The notes under the pieces are model-generated. The model made no database searches. It saw nothing but the letters and a program-made list of their open reading frames with translations, and had not been told where the DNA came from. From NCBI GenBank assembly GCA_954870475.1, contig OX940969.1:10148950-10212949 (forward strand): a stretch of 64,000 bases of DNA, read 5' to 3'. Below, in pieces: positions 48,480 through 59,445 of the stretch. The translations under genes were made by a program, and so were the position numbers. Numbering within the stretch: position 1 is the stretch's first letter; each line of letters opens with the position of its first letter. The stretch comes from Euphrasia confusa (Eukaryota > Streptophyta > Magnoliopsida > Lamiales > Orobanchaceae).

Positions 48480-49950
48480 ATATTATTTTTTATGTTATTT
48501 TTAATTTTTGTGTTTCATATAAATATTTTACATTATAACATTAAATTAATAAGTTACTAATCTAATGTCAATCTTTATCTTAATGTAATAGAAAATTCAA
48601 AAAAAAAACTTTTTTTTAGAATAGTAAATAATATTTATTTTTAAAAATACAATATATTGAAGCATGAAATTAATTCATTTTAACTATTGTAGATAATTGT
48701 TAATTTTTTTATTTGTAAAACTACACTAATTAAATATATTTGTTTTTAAATTTTAATTAGTACAAAATTTATAATTTTTATTAAAATACTTATATTCAAT
48801 TATTTATATTTTATTTAATATTAAATAAATTACATTAAAAATTATCACGGGCATGTTTTACTTAGTTGTTAATTAATCTTCAATTATTTGAAGAAGTTGA
48901 ATAATATCATCTTTGTCCTTCTCATTCTCATCAACCTTCAATCATATAATTTTTATACTAATTCCTCAATCATAAAATTTTATTGTAGTTTATAGATTTT
49001 GTATTCTAAAACTATCCAATATAATCATCTCGAGTAATAAAAATAAATTATATTCACTTCTAAAAAATTGTCTTAAAAATATGTAAAAATAGAATTTTAT
49101 TGTAGTTTATAGATTTTGTATTCTAAAATTATCCAATATAATCATAGAGAAAAAAAATTATATTCACTTCTAAAAATTTGTTTCATTTATAACAGTTTTT
49201 AATAGAATAATTATTATGTTTTATACCAAAAGTATTTTATATATTTCTAATATCATTATCATTTGTTTAGGTTCTAATGTTTTAGACCTGTGTAATATCA
49301 TCAAAAGTATTGTTGAGTAACTTAGTTAATATCACTTATTTTTAGTGCCCTTTCTAACATCTTTGAATTATTGTTAAAATAATATGATAATATGGTTCTT
49401 GTCTTTCTCATTAATGTCAAACTTATATATATACAACTCAAACCCTCAATGGGTGAATGTAGAATGTTTTGTAGTTTATAGATTGATTTTGGATTTATTA
49501 TTCTAAAACTATCGAACACACTTGTTCATTGGACATACCTCTTGGTGAAGAACACACTTGTTCATTGGATAAATACTTTTTGGTGAAAACATCCATTCGT
49601 AAGGCACCCTTTCGGATAATCATGCATGATCACATTCATGCAACCACGAATTTACAATGCAATATATATGATGATTAATCATATTATACCATGCATATCC
49701 ATGCAATTACCACGTGATTAAATTTAGCATACATATTTTTACTAATCCAATCATTGTTTCGTATCACTTCTATATGACCGTGGACCCCGCACCTTCGAAG
49801 TCACATTGTAATGATTTAGGTTCAACACAAAAATCTTAAATGATTCCGATCACTTTAAATGACCGATAATTTAATATTGCACTTAAATCACCAACTCTTA
49901 CTACTTAAATTAACACCCGAATCCTGAAAATACTTCCTTCGTCTTTCAGT
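48480..49950. other. AT-rich intergenic DNA with short duplications
   Basis: No gene is seen. A segment ATTTTATTGTAGTTTATAG...ATCCAATATAATCAT is tandemly duplicated (about 48978 and 49091), with a weaker relative near 49468. Confidence 0.6.
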
Positions 49951-49958
49951 ATATATTA

Positions 49959-50190
49959 ATGGTCGCACTCGCCAACAAGCCTACGAGAAATACGTATGCT
50001 TTGCTTATCTCGATTATGGCCTCCATGACCTCCGTCCTTCTCGGATATGGTAAATTCAAACTAAACATTATTACTATATTATATACTCCTAGTATTTATG
50101 AGTTCTACTTATACTATTGGATGCAGATACAGGGTTATGAGTGGGGCAACGATGTACACCAAGAAGGGATCACTAATGGATGATATACGG
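49959..50190 (+). pseudogene. Polyol/monosaccharide transporter gene fragment
   Basis: ATG at 49959 opens a frame with R-N-T-Y-A-L...S-M-T-S-V-L-L-G-Y, the start of the first transmembrane helix of plant sugar-polyol transporters (MFS). The exon ends at a GT donor at 50050. A CAG acceptor at about 50127 is followed by sequence that, allowing one lost base, reads M-S-G-A-T-M-Y-T-K-K, the expected continuation. Everything after the first exon-and-a-bit is missing. It is a truncated, frameshifted copy. Confidence 0.7.
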
Positions 50191-50310
50191 GTGGTGAATG
50201 GATTTGAAGATGTTTTTCCAAATGAGTTACCAGGAAAAGTACCTCAAAGAGAAGATGGTGTACACACATTTTTTTACTCTTATCGTATGGTGCGAGTAAA
50301 GGTGGGTGCA
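50190..50310 (+). pseudogene. Gypsy retrotransposon pol scrap
   Basis: The frame continuing from the transporter fragment reads F-E-D-V-F-P-N-E-L-P-G and later P-Q-R-E and Y-R-M, the protease-RT linker of Ty3-gypsy polyproteins. About 35 codons are recognisable; no RT core follows. Confidence 0.55.
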
Positions 50311-50512
50311 GACGGATTGAGGGGTGAAATAATAAGTTTAAATAAATATATACATTTTTAAATAAGAAAAAATAATAAACAAAAATTAAGAAAACGAAAT
50401 AATAAAACTAACACAAATAAAAAAACATTCATTAAAGGTTCTAGTAAAACATTACAAAATAAAAACTTCTAGTTGCACAAACAATTGAAGATTTTGCTAA
50501 TTTAAGACCTAA

Positions 50513-51160
50513 GAGCATCTCCAACCGATACCAAAAACCTATTTTGGAGTAAGGGAGATGCTCCAACCGATACTAAAAATTTATTATAGGTTTTATGGTG
50601 GGACCCACATAAAAAATACTTAGATTTACGTCTACCTTAAACTTAAACCAAAAACTATTTATTATTTATAAAATGATCCTTTATTTTACAAATTAATAAA
50701 AAAAACTTATTAACCTTTTATTTTAGTTATTTATTTAATATATTTTGTAATGTAATTTTTTAAAATAATCATATCATTAATAATTAAAATAAAATTTTAT
50801 TTTAAAAATAAAAACAAATATTTATAATTAAATATTAAATATTTCATGTTTGCGCAATTTTGTCATATTTAATTAATATTTTATTTCTATTTTTTATGTT
50901 TATTATTTTTAAAATTTTTAATTGAAAATAATATTTATTAATTTTTTTTAAATTTAATGTCAAAAGTTAAAGAGTTAAATTATAATTTTGTAAAGATATT
51001 GATTATTTATAAAAATAGTATAAAAAGTTGTATATGAAGAATAATTTGAGAATATTTTTTTAAGTTTGATTATTGGAATCTCGGTTGGAGCCAAATTACC
51101 GTAAACTTAAAACTAAACTTATTTTTGAGTTTAGGTTTTTGTGTTCGGTTGGAGATGGCC
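50513..51160. mobile_element. Tourist-like MITE (PIF/Harbinger-type), 648 bp
   Basis: Terminal repeats GAGCATCTCCAACCG and CGGTTGGAGATGGCC are flanked by TAA at 50510-50512 and 51161-51163, the 3-bp duplication typical of PIF/Harbinger MITEs. The inner part is AT-rich and non-coding, with further inverted similarity just inside the ends. It is a different family from the TTCAG elements. Confidence 0.85.
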
Positions 51161-51568
51161 TAATAGGTGTAGATCTGTTAGTTGATTGATTGAAAAGGCA
51201 AAAAAAAATCAAAAGCAGACATAAAAAAATTAGTTAAGAAAAGTTTAAAAATTATCAGATAAACTAATATGTAGTAATAATTATATTAATAAAAATGAAA
51301 ATAAAATGCAGTGAGAATTAGAAAAAATGTCTAATTAAACCTCAATTAAAATTAATTTAAAATTAAAATTTTATTATTGAAATGATTTTATTTATTGAAA
51401 ATTTTCTTAAAAAATGTAAAAAAATTCCAAGTGTTCTTCCGCCCTTATTTTCTTCTTATGTAGACAAAAACCCTAATTTTAACGGATATTGACACATCTA
51501 ATTTAGTATACAAAAATAATCATTTATAGTTAAATATTATTTTTGTGTCAACTAATTTAATATTAATT

Positions 51569-51805
51569 AAAATACAGGTTATAGTGTTTCTCAGCTCAAA
51601 CCCTGTTGCTAAAAAGTAAAAAGTAATGCGGAGAAAATTTTGAAAATTTATGACCGATTAATCATATTATCAAAAGAATTCGAAAATCTATATTTTAAAG
51701 AGAGGTAGTGATGTTGAACAAATAATAGAAATAATATATATCATAATAATATTAATGATAATACAAATATGTTTTTTTCATATTTAAATTTAGAATAGAA
51801 ATATG
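51569..51805. repeat. Direct repeat partner of 60491-60728
   Basis: Both copies begin AGTGTTTCTCAGCTCAAACCC and run in parallel for about 235 bp (shared AAAGAGAGGTAGTGATGTTGAAC and AAATAATAGAAATAATATATATC). At this copy a Pack-MULE inserted right after AGAAATATG; the other copy continues uninterrupted, which supports the boundary. Confidence 0.85.
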
Positions 51806-51818
51806 TGCAATTTATACC

Positions 51819-52382
51819 ATGGTACTAGTACCATATGAACAGTATGGTACCACATTTCAATATTTAAGCATTTTAATTTTCAAACTCAACTTTTTTTTTC
51901 TTTTTCTCACTTTTTTTCTCTCGCTACTCTCCTCTCTTTCTCTCTTCTCTCTAACCCTAGCCCCAAATTTTCACGAACCCTGTGCACATTTTCAGCAGCG
52001 ACAACCACGTTCCAACATCGATTTCACGTGCAAGGCCGAATCTGACCTAGAGGCGAGCTCGTGCGCCGCCGCCGAGAGGAAGGCGGACAGAGCCTACAGA
52101 GGCGTGCGGCGGCGACCCTGGGGGAAATTCGCGGCGGAGATCAGGGATTGTACTCGCGACGGCGTTCGCGTCTGGTTGGGGACTTTCGACAGCGCGGAGG
52201 AGGCCGCCCTTGCGTACGATCAGGCGGCGTTCTCGATGCGGGGGTGCGCGGCGGTCCTGAACTTCCCGGCGGACCGCGTGAGGGAGTCTCTGCGGGAGAT
52301 GAGGGGCGGGGTCGAGCAGCCGGAGGAGGAGGAGGGGTGCTCCCCTGTGATTGCGCTCAAGAGGAGGGGTGCTCCCCTGTGA
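51819..52382 (+). CDS. Chimeric frame with an AP2/ERF DNA-binding domain (187 codons)
   Basis: A complete ERF-type AP2 domain spans about residues 90-152: Y-R-G-V-R-R-R-P-W-G-K-F-A-A-E-I-R-D, W-L-G-T-F and A-A-L-A-Y-D, typical of group IX (ERF1-like) regulators that bind GCC-box DNA. It ends with the group's S-P-V-I-A-L-K-R motif, but a 21-bp duplication (AGGAGGGGTGCTCCCCTGTGA, about 52332-52383) changes the tail and ends the frame. The ATG used here lies inside the terminal repeat, and the first 60 residues read a pyrimidine-rich tract, so the true N-terminus is lost. If transcribed from the terminal repeat it could give a DNA-binding domain without a normal activation region. Expression is unknown. 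Confidence 0.7.
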   Translation: MVLVPYEQYGTTFQYLSILIFKLNFFFLFLTFFLSLLSSLSLFSLTLAPNFHEPCAHFQQRQPRSNIDFTCKAESDLEASSCAAAERKADRAYRGVRRRPWGKFAAEIRDCTRDGVRVWLGTFDSAEEAALAYDQAAFSMRGCAAVLNFPADRVRESLREMRGGVEQPEEEEGCSPVIALKRRGAPL

Positions 52383-52403
52383 GGTCGCCCAATTCGCCTT
52401 CAC

Positions 52404-52984
52404 CGTGAGTCAGTCAGTTTTATTTTTCTAAATTAATTCACGGTTTCAATCGATTTCTCCGAGCGAGCTGACGAATTTTTTTGTTTTTATGTACATAATA
52501 ATTGCCTCGGTTCCTAATATCATTGGATGGCTTGCGATTTCATTTGCCCAAGTGAGTGTTGGGATTTGAAGCTTATGACTGAATGTTTTTATAGTTGCAA
52601 TGTTTTAATGCATAATATACTGGCACTGCTACATGACTCCTACTTCTTGTTTTGTGGGAAGTTTGTTTGAAGGATTTGGAGTCGAAATAATTTCTTACAC
52701 GATGATATTTAACTCTGATGGAATAGTTCAGATAATCAACTTCCATTCGATCTACTTATTTTTGTGTTTCGTGTGTTTAGTCATGATTGTATAAGGTGCT
52801 TGTATACATAGCAGAAATCACACCTCAAAACCTGAGAAGCTGCCGTCCAGGGCTGGATATTGAGGGGTGTGAATCGAGTAGCATGTTATTTTTTATTGTT
52901 TCTCTTAATTAATTATTGATTCCGTATTATGTTTTTGTTGTAGAGCTTCCTTATTTTGCTTGAAATGAATTCAGTTTTAGTATA
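52404..52984. other. Unassigned Pack-MULE interior
   Basis: Mixed-composition DNA between the ERF and DUF632 pieces, with gene-like base composition but no frame I can assign. It may be ERF 3' untranslated or intronic DNA. Confidence 0.4.
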
Positions 52985-53180
52985 GAGACCTCGAGCCCGC
53001 CGTGTCCGCATGGCACTCTACCTTCTGCCGCCTCGCGAGATTTCAGCGCGACTTTGTCCGGTCCCTCCACTCCTGGTTCAAGCTCAATCCCCATCCATCA
53101 CGAGCCCCAACCAGCCAACACCGCCAACAAAGAGCAAATTTCGAATGCTTTCTCCTTCTGCGACGAGTGGAAAATCACAT
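52985..53180 (+). pseudogene. DUF632 (NRG2-type) gene fragment
   Basis: The plus-strand frame reads L-E-P-A-V-S-A-W-H-S-T-F-C-R-L followed by F-Q-R-D-F-V-R-S-L-H-S-W-F, a strong match to the W...F..L...Q+D...S+..W pattern of DUF632 in plant DUF630/DUF632 proteins. After a frameshift near 53100, another frame gives N-A-F-S-F-C-D-E-W-K, the next conserved piece. No DUF630 or start is present. Confidence 0.7.
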
Positions 53181-54773
53181 ATATGTACATAAATATTGTA
53201 ATAGTTATTATTTTAATATAATTTTTAATAATAAAATTAGTTCTACTCTATTTTATAAAAGGTTCTACTCTATTTGATAATACATTCTACTCTATTTGTA
53301 TATTGAGTTCTCTATTTTGACTAAGACCTGGATTCTTTATCTTTAGTTTCAATTTTTTTTTATTAAAACTGCAGAGGAGACATTTTATAAATATATTTAT
53401 GATCCGGTTGTTGTTTATATATGATCAATTGGAAAATATAGATTTCGACTTATACAATGATTATGTTTTATTATGTATTCTACTGTTTTTAATGCTGAGT
53501 TTTACTCTGTTTTAAACTTAGTTCTACTTTATTTTTAATACTTTTTTGCTGTGTTTTTTTAGGATGACGATGGTAGTTTTAATGTGCACCCTGTTTCTGA
53601 AAATCAAAGATTAATAGTTGTTTCGATATAAGACCCCCTCCCACTTTGATCCCTTTATAAACCCTCTGAGCCGCCGAAAACAACCGTGATCGTTCATCTC
53701 TCTTTATTATTGTTCACCTCCCTCGATTATTGTTGTCACTTCAATACAAGACTTTTTAAATTTTATAACATTTATGTATAGGTATTTTTTTATTCATGTA
53801 ATAGATGTTGTGTACAAATACAGTACAAATTATTAATAAATGGTGTCGAATTTAATCATAAAGAGAGTAGAATTCACTACTAAATGAAGTAGAACTCATT
53901 TGAACATGGTGTCGCTCTCTATTCTAGTTCGCCTCCCACGATTTAAGGTTTAGTGTTTATTTTTAGGATTTAGGGTTTATTTTTAGGGTTTAAGGTTTAT
54001 TTTAGGGTTTATAGTTTAGGGTTTAGGGTTTATTTTTAGGGTTTAGAGTTTATTTTTAGGGTTTAAGGTTTAGGATTTTAGGGTTATAAATAAAGTAGAA
54101 TATAGTTATAAAGAGAGTAGAAGTTTCGAATAAAGAGAGTAGAAACCAGTATTGAAAAGAATGTACAATAAATATAGTAAAATTAATTTAGAGATTTAGT
54201 TCTACTTTCTTAGTTTGAAATCTTTTTTCTTAGTACTACTAAGTGTTCATGTAATAGATGTTGTGTACAAATGCAGTAGAAATCATTAATAAATGGTGTA
54301 GAATTTAATCATAAAGAGAGTAGAATGCACTACTAAATGCAGTAGAACTCATTTGAACATAGTGTCGCTGTCTATTCTAGTTCGCCTCCCACGATTTAGG
54401 GTTTAGGGTTTATTTTTAGGATTTAGGGTTTAAGGTTTAGGGTTTATTTTTAGGATTTAGTGTATATTTTTAGGGTTTAGTGTTTAGGGTTTATTTTTAG
54501 GGTTAGGGTTTATTTTTAGGGTTTATAGTTTAGGGTTTAGGGTTTATTTTTAGGGTTTAGAGTTTATTTTTAGGGTTTAAGGTTTAGGATCTTAGGGTTA
54601 TAAAAAAGTAGAATATAGTTATAAAGAGAGTTGAAGTTTTGAATAAAGACAGTAGAAACCAGTATGAAAAAGAATGTACAATAAATATAGTAAAATTAAT
54701 TTAGAGATGTAATTCTACTTTCTTAGTTTGAAATCTTTTTCTTAATACTACTAAGTGTTCTACTCTATTTTAA

Positions 54774-55970
54774 TCTATCCATATATAATTTCAGGATCCA
54801 CTAATGCCACGTGGACCAATAGAAAAACAATAATAATGTTGTGTTCACACTATAAATTATAAATAAATAAATTATAAATTATAAATAGTAATATTATTAA
54901 GCATATTTAAATTATTATATATAAATTATAAATAGTAATTTGAAATTATATATTTTTGGTAATAATAATTAATAATTATCTTAAATATATACGTTTATAT
55001 TTTTCTTCTCAAAATTCTTTTTTATTTCATTAATATTAATTTAATTTCAATTAATCGTATCTCATAAAAATCGATCTCTTCCTATTTTTTAATAAAAAAA
55101 TTAATTAAACTTTTTAGGTATATTATTTAGTTATATTATTCTTTTTTATTTCATTAATATTAATTTAATTTCAATTAATCGTTCGATCTCTTCCTATTTT
55201 CTAATAAAAAAAATTAATCAAACTTTTTAGGTATATTATTTAGTTATATTAACGTACGTTATATTAATATAATTACATTTATGTCATCTCATCCCCTTCA
55301 TGTTCACCAAGTAAATTCAATTTTTTTTATATTTTTATTTATTTTCAATCTTTATAATTTTTATTTTTCATTTATTTTGATTTTTCTCTCACTGGTTTTA
55401 GGTATTTGTTAGATACGTTTGACACTCGAGAAATGCAGAGACGAGAAACTCCTCTCCCACTAGACCAGAGGCTCATCAATCGGGTATGATGTAAATCGAG
55501 GGATGTGCCCGAGTAGCGGACATATGTGGGAGAGAGCCAATAGGTCTCAATCGGGTATGATGTAAATCGAGGGATGTGCCCGAGTAGCGAACACATTTGG
55601 GAGAGAGACAATAGGTCTAATCCCAGGACTAACTTCATAATATTACAATGAAATTTTGTCATATCCGAGATCCGAACTCTGCGTCAGCGGGAAATTTCAC
55701 CAACATTACCACAAACCTTACCACTCGACTATGCACCAAGAAGCTTACACACTATAAATTATATCAAACAGACGTAATCCTTGAAAATAATAAAATTTTC
55801 ATAATTAAGATAACGATTAATAAGTTTACAAATTTAAGTGAGAGTTCTATTAAATAACATAATTTCTTAATCCATTAATATTTTTTTTGCTAAATACTTT
55901 GGAGATTAAATAAAATTTTAAATTATTTTAAACAAATAAATCACGTGCATCGCACGTGAAGTGGTACTAG
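54774..55970 (+). mobile_element. Non-autonomous Helitron (copy 1), 1197 bp
   Basis: The 5' end is TCTATCCATATATAATTTCAGG; the 3' end is a CACGTGC-ATC-GCACGTG hairpin (55942-55958) followed 12 bp later by CTAG. It sits exactly between A (54773) and T (55971) with no duplication, as Helitrons do. A paralogous repeat in the same window has the empty site: TATTTTAA|TTTGTAC at 57318/57319. No Rep-helicase is encoded. A second inverted copy lies at 60870-62107. Confidence 0.92.
55669..55731 (-). ncRNA. tRNA-like (SINE-type) A/B box segment inside Helitron copy 1
   Basis: The minus strand has TAGTCGAGTGG (A-box-like, 55721-55731) and GAGTTCGGATC (B-box-like, 55669-55679) about 41 nt apart, resembling a type-II tRNA (Leu/Ser). 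It does not fold into a complete tRNA as far as I can tell. The partner copy at 61120-61182 has better-preserved boxes. Confidence 0.5.
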
Positions 55971-57610
55971 TTTGTACTAATTTTAAATGTTTGCTTTTTT
56001 ACATTTGTGGTTGGTCTGTTATTTTGAGATTTTAATTTGTGTTCTCCACAAAGATGCTCCCATTGAATCAACACTCAAACAAAACATAGTAGAATGTAGT
56101 GTATAAAATAATAAAACTCAGTATACAATATAGTAGAACTAAGAAAACAGATGTCAAACTAAGGCAGCAGCATAAAAGTGAATAATGAAGAACAATAATG
56201 AATAATATGAAAATTATGACTTCATAATTTTCTTAGGCAAAATTATGAACATGGCGCCGCCTTTAGGGTTTAGGGTTTATTTTTAGGGTTTAAGGTTTAG
56301 GTTTTACTTATAAATGTAGTAGAATATATTACTAAAGAGAGTAGAATTAACTAATTAATGGAGTATATGTTTGGAATACATAGAGTAGAAAACAGTATTG
56401 AAAAGAATGTAATAAATTAAGTAAATTTTATTTTTTGAATTCTATTTTTTTTAATGTTTATATCTACTATGTTTTATACTGAGCTCTACTCTATTAAAAA
56501 TATATATTTTTTAGTATTTATTGATTTATATAATGTATTTCAAATTAAAAATAATTTACTGACAAAAGGAGCATAATTAACTTATAAATCGAAAAGAATG
56601 CAGTAATAATGTGAGTAGAATATTGTGAAAATTATAGATCTTCACTTCGATACAAGACCTTTCGATATAAGACCCCTTCTGATCCCTTTATAAACCCCCC
56701 GAGCCGCCGAAGGCGACCGTGATCGTTCGCCTCCCTTTATTATTGTTCACCTCCCTCGATTAGTTTTGTCACTTCGATACAAGACTTTTCAAAATTTATA
56801 ACATGGAGAATTATGTATATGTATTTTTTTATTCATATAATAGATGTTGTGTACAAATACAGTAGAAATCATTAATAAATGGTGTAGAATTTAATCATAA
56901 AGAGAGTAGAATGCACTGCTAAATGCAATAGAACTCATTTGAACATGGTGTCGCTCTTTATTTTAGTTCTCCTAGCCTCCCACGATTTAGTGTTTAGGGT
57001 TATGGTTTATTTTTAGGGTTTATAATTTAGAGTTTAGAGTTTATTTTTAGGTTTTAAAGTTTAGGATTTTAGGGTTATAAATTAAGTAGAATATAGTTAC
57101 AAAGAGAGTAGATGTTTCGAATAAAAAGAGTAGAAACCAGTATTAGAAAGAATGTACAATAAATATAGTAAAAATAATTTAGAGATTTAGTTCTACTTTC
57201 TTAGTTTGAAATCTTTTTCTTAGTACTACTAAGTGTTCTATTAATTTAGAGATTTAGTTCTACTTTCTTAGTTTGAAATCTTTTTCTTAGTACTACTAAG
57301 TGTTCTACTCTATTTTAATTTGTACTATTTTTAAATGTTTGCATTTTTCTGTTATTTTGAGACTTTAATTTGTGTTCTCCACAAAGATGCTCCCATTGAA
57401 TCAACACTCAAACAAAACATAGTAGAATGTAGTATATAAAATAATAGAACTCAGTATACAATAGAGTAGAACTAAGAAAACATATGTCAAACTAAGGAAG
57501 CAACATATGTCAAACTAAGGAAGCAGCATAAAAGTGTATAATGAAGAACAATAATAAAAAATATGAAAATTATGACTTCATAATTTAGAACAAAGTGTTT
57601 AACGAAAGGA

Positions 57611-57935
57611 AAATGGTTAGCGAAGCTCCCCTGCCGGGCCCATCCAAAACTTGAATTTCCTAAAATATGGAACAAAGCTTGTTAAGTAAACAAAACAAAC
57701 ACACAATATTCCATACACGACTCTTAAACTATGGCAGTATAAGCACTTACTACAATGGTGTCGGCTAAAAGATGCTCAAATGTGTCCCTGAAAGCGAGCA
57801 TGAAATCGGCATAACACTGGACAGGGTTTCTTCCCTTGACATGACGGCCTGCACTTTGAGGCCTTGCTTCTTGGCCATCTCCAGGAGCTCGGAATACTCG
57901 CCCGAGCAAATTTTGATTCCAGCTCGAGAAAGGGT
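57611..57935 (-). pseudogene. Beta-amylase gene fragment captured by the Pack-MULE
   Basis: Minus strand. The first exon has E-Y-S-E-L-L-E-M-A-K-K-Q-G-L-K-V-Q-A-V-M-S, then jumps directly to G-R-N-P-V-Q-C-Y-A-D-F-M. The intervening conserved block of beta-amylase (GH14), including F-H-Q-C-G-G-N, has been deleted. Donor GTAAGT follows at 57750. The acceptor TTTTAG precedes the next exon at 57659, which begins E-I-Q-V and, after a small insertion shifting the frame, matches G-P-A-G-E-L-R. Catalytic regions and both termini are missing, so it cannot be an enzyme. Intron retention shows DNA-level capture. Confidence 0.82.
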
Positions 57936-58129
57936 CTCTATAAAATATTATACGCTGCATTGTAGTCGGATTCATCTAAGAAAAATGCATATGTTGCCAA
58001 AAAACATGGTCTAAGCGGATCAAAAAATGGCAAGAGGGCAAATAACAAGAACATGAATAGATACTAAATGGCAGGGGATTGTGTACTTCACGAATAAATA
58101 ACCAACCTTACAGGACTCGGGATTTGGTT

Positions 58130-58790
58130 CATTCCTCCAAGCGCCTCTCATAAGACGTGTGTCATCAAAGTTGAAATCCTTGGCTGCTTCCCAATAGAAC
58201 AAACACACACAGAAAACACACTGTAATGTAAGAAGAAAGTTAGATGTAGAATTCCCAAATTCACGAAGCGAAATTAAATTGAGATGAAACAATAATAAAA
58301 ATAGGTTGTTATTTCAACATCAAAACTGAGAAGAAATTGAAATTGGGAAAAATAGGATTTCTAGTTACCTTATTTCTAGTCAACGGTGGAAGCGCGGACG
58401 GAGTAGAAGGCAATGTCGGCGCGAGCGGTTAGACGGCGGAAGTCGACGGAGTGGGCGCAGGCGGAGAGATGGCGGAGGCACAGGCGTATACGCGGCGGAC
58501 GTCGATGGTGCGGGTGCGGGAGTCGCTTGGGGAGAGACGGACGGCGGTGTCGATCACGCTGGGATAGAGGCGGCGGTAGTAGGGTTGATGATTGCGGCAG
58601 CGCGATGGTAGGTTTGGTGGTTGCGGCGGCGAGGTGGTAGTGAGACGGTTGTTGTGGCGTCGCGGTGGATGTAGCGGAGCTTTGATATCGTCGTGGATCG
58701 GCGGCCGGAGATTTCTGAATTTTTTTGGGGTAGGGTTGCGGATAACGCGAGAAGAGAGGAGTAGAGTTTGTTTGGAGTGAGTAAGAGTGG
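58130..58790 (-). pseudogene. Unassigned gene-like block at the right end of the Pack-MULE
   Basis: A short minus-strand frame near 58130-58195 (D-F-N-F-D-D-T-R-L-M-R-G-A-W) and a GC-rich block at 58380-58760 look like captured exons. Frames on both strands are open in the GC-rich part; the minus strand gives V-I-D-T-A-V-R-L-S-P-S-D-S-R-T-R, which looks more protein-like. I do not recognise the source gene. Confidence 0.35.
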
Positions 58791-59353
58791 GTAGCGGAAA
58801 AATTTGGGCTTTTGGTTTTGTTTACGGGCCGGTACCATACTGTTCATATGGTACTAGTAACCACGGTATAGGCCCTCAGAAATATGAATCAAAAAATATT
58901 TTATTTTATAATATAAGTTCATGACCCTACATAAAATATATGCTTAATTTTTGCACTAATTTTTAATCCTTAATATTATTTTTAAATTTTAATTTTCAAA
59001 AATAAATAAAACTCTTTTTAAAGAAGGAGACCATATAAGGAAAAAAAGTTATGTTTCTTCCCAATTTATCATTATTCATATACAGTAAATAACATTATCA
59101 TTATTGTTAGTATTAATTAAGGAAAAGCAATTAAACATTTAACTAATACTTGATTCATATCTTTAAAGTTAAAATAATTACTTTTCTCACGTGAGAATTT
59201 AAAAAGTAATAAATTAATGGTACAATTAATTTTATGGTCTTTACGCATATTTTAATTTATTTTTTCTAATTTTGTGCAGGTAGATAAACATCAAATTTCA
59301 AATTTTAAGGCAATTCGGACCCACTTTCCTCCTTCCTTAAGTTACTATGCACC

Positions 59354-59360
59354 TATAAAA
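59354..59360 (+). promoter_or_regulatory. TATA box of the lipid transfer protein gene
   Basis: TATAAAA lies 92 bp upstream of the ATG, with no competing upstream ATG in a good frame. The region before it (58887-59340) is AT-rich with no other gene. Confidence 0.7.
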
Positions 59361-59445
59361 ATGGCAACAACACACTCACTCGAGCATACAAAGCAACAAA
59401 ACATATCCAGTTTTAAATAGAGAAAGTAATTTCTATACAACACAA

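Larger units (their letters stand above)
53210..57510. repeat. AGTAGAA-type repeats with interstitial telomere-like TTTAGGG tracts
   Basis: Long diverged repeats are rich in GTAGAA/TTCTAC. Telomere-like GGGTTTAGGGTTTATTTTTA tracts occur at 53940-54090, 54395-54600, 56263-56310 and 56985-57080. Blocks of about 550 bp recur at about 53630-54200, 54240-54780 and 56660-57310. A roughly 66-bp tandem duplication lies at 57178-57308 and a 25-bp one at about 57482-57530. No coding sequence was found. Confidence 0.75.
51806..58877. mobile_element. Large Pack-MULE carrying ERF, DUF632 and beta-amylase fragments
   Basis: A perfect 9-bp duplication AGAAATATG (51797-51805 and 58878-58886) bounds inverted repeats sharing ACTAGTACCATATGAACAG and flanking bases (51806-51851 and 58831-58877). 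The repeat itself contains a GTACCATA...TATGGTAC hairpin. No MuDR transposase is seen. Inside are a plus-strand AP2/ERF frame, a plus-strand DUF632 fragment, a minus-strand beta-amylase fragment with two exons, an unassigned GC-rich block by the right end, long AGTAGAA/telomere-like repeats, and a nested Helitron. At 7.1 kb it is large for its class. Confidence 0.88.

Noticed and set aside
52047..52408. Two other long frames over the ERF domain
   Set aside because: They are GC-rich shadows of the AP2/ERF reading frame.
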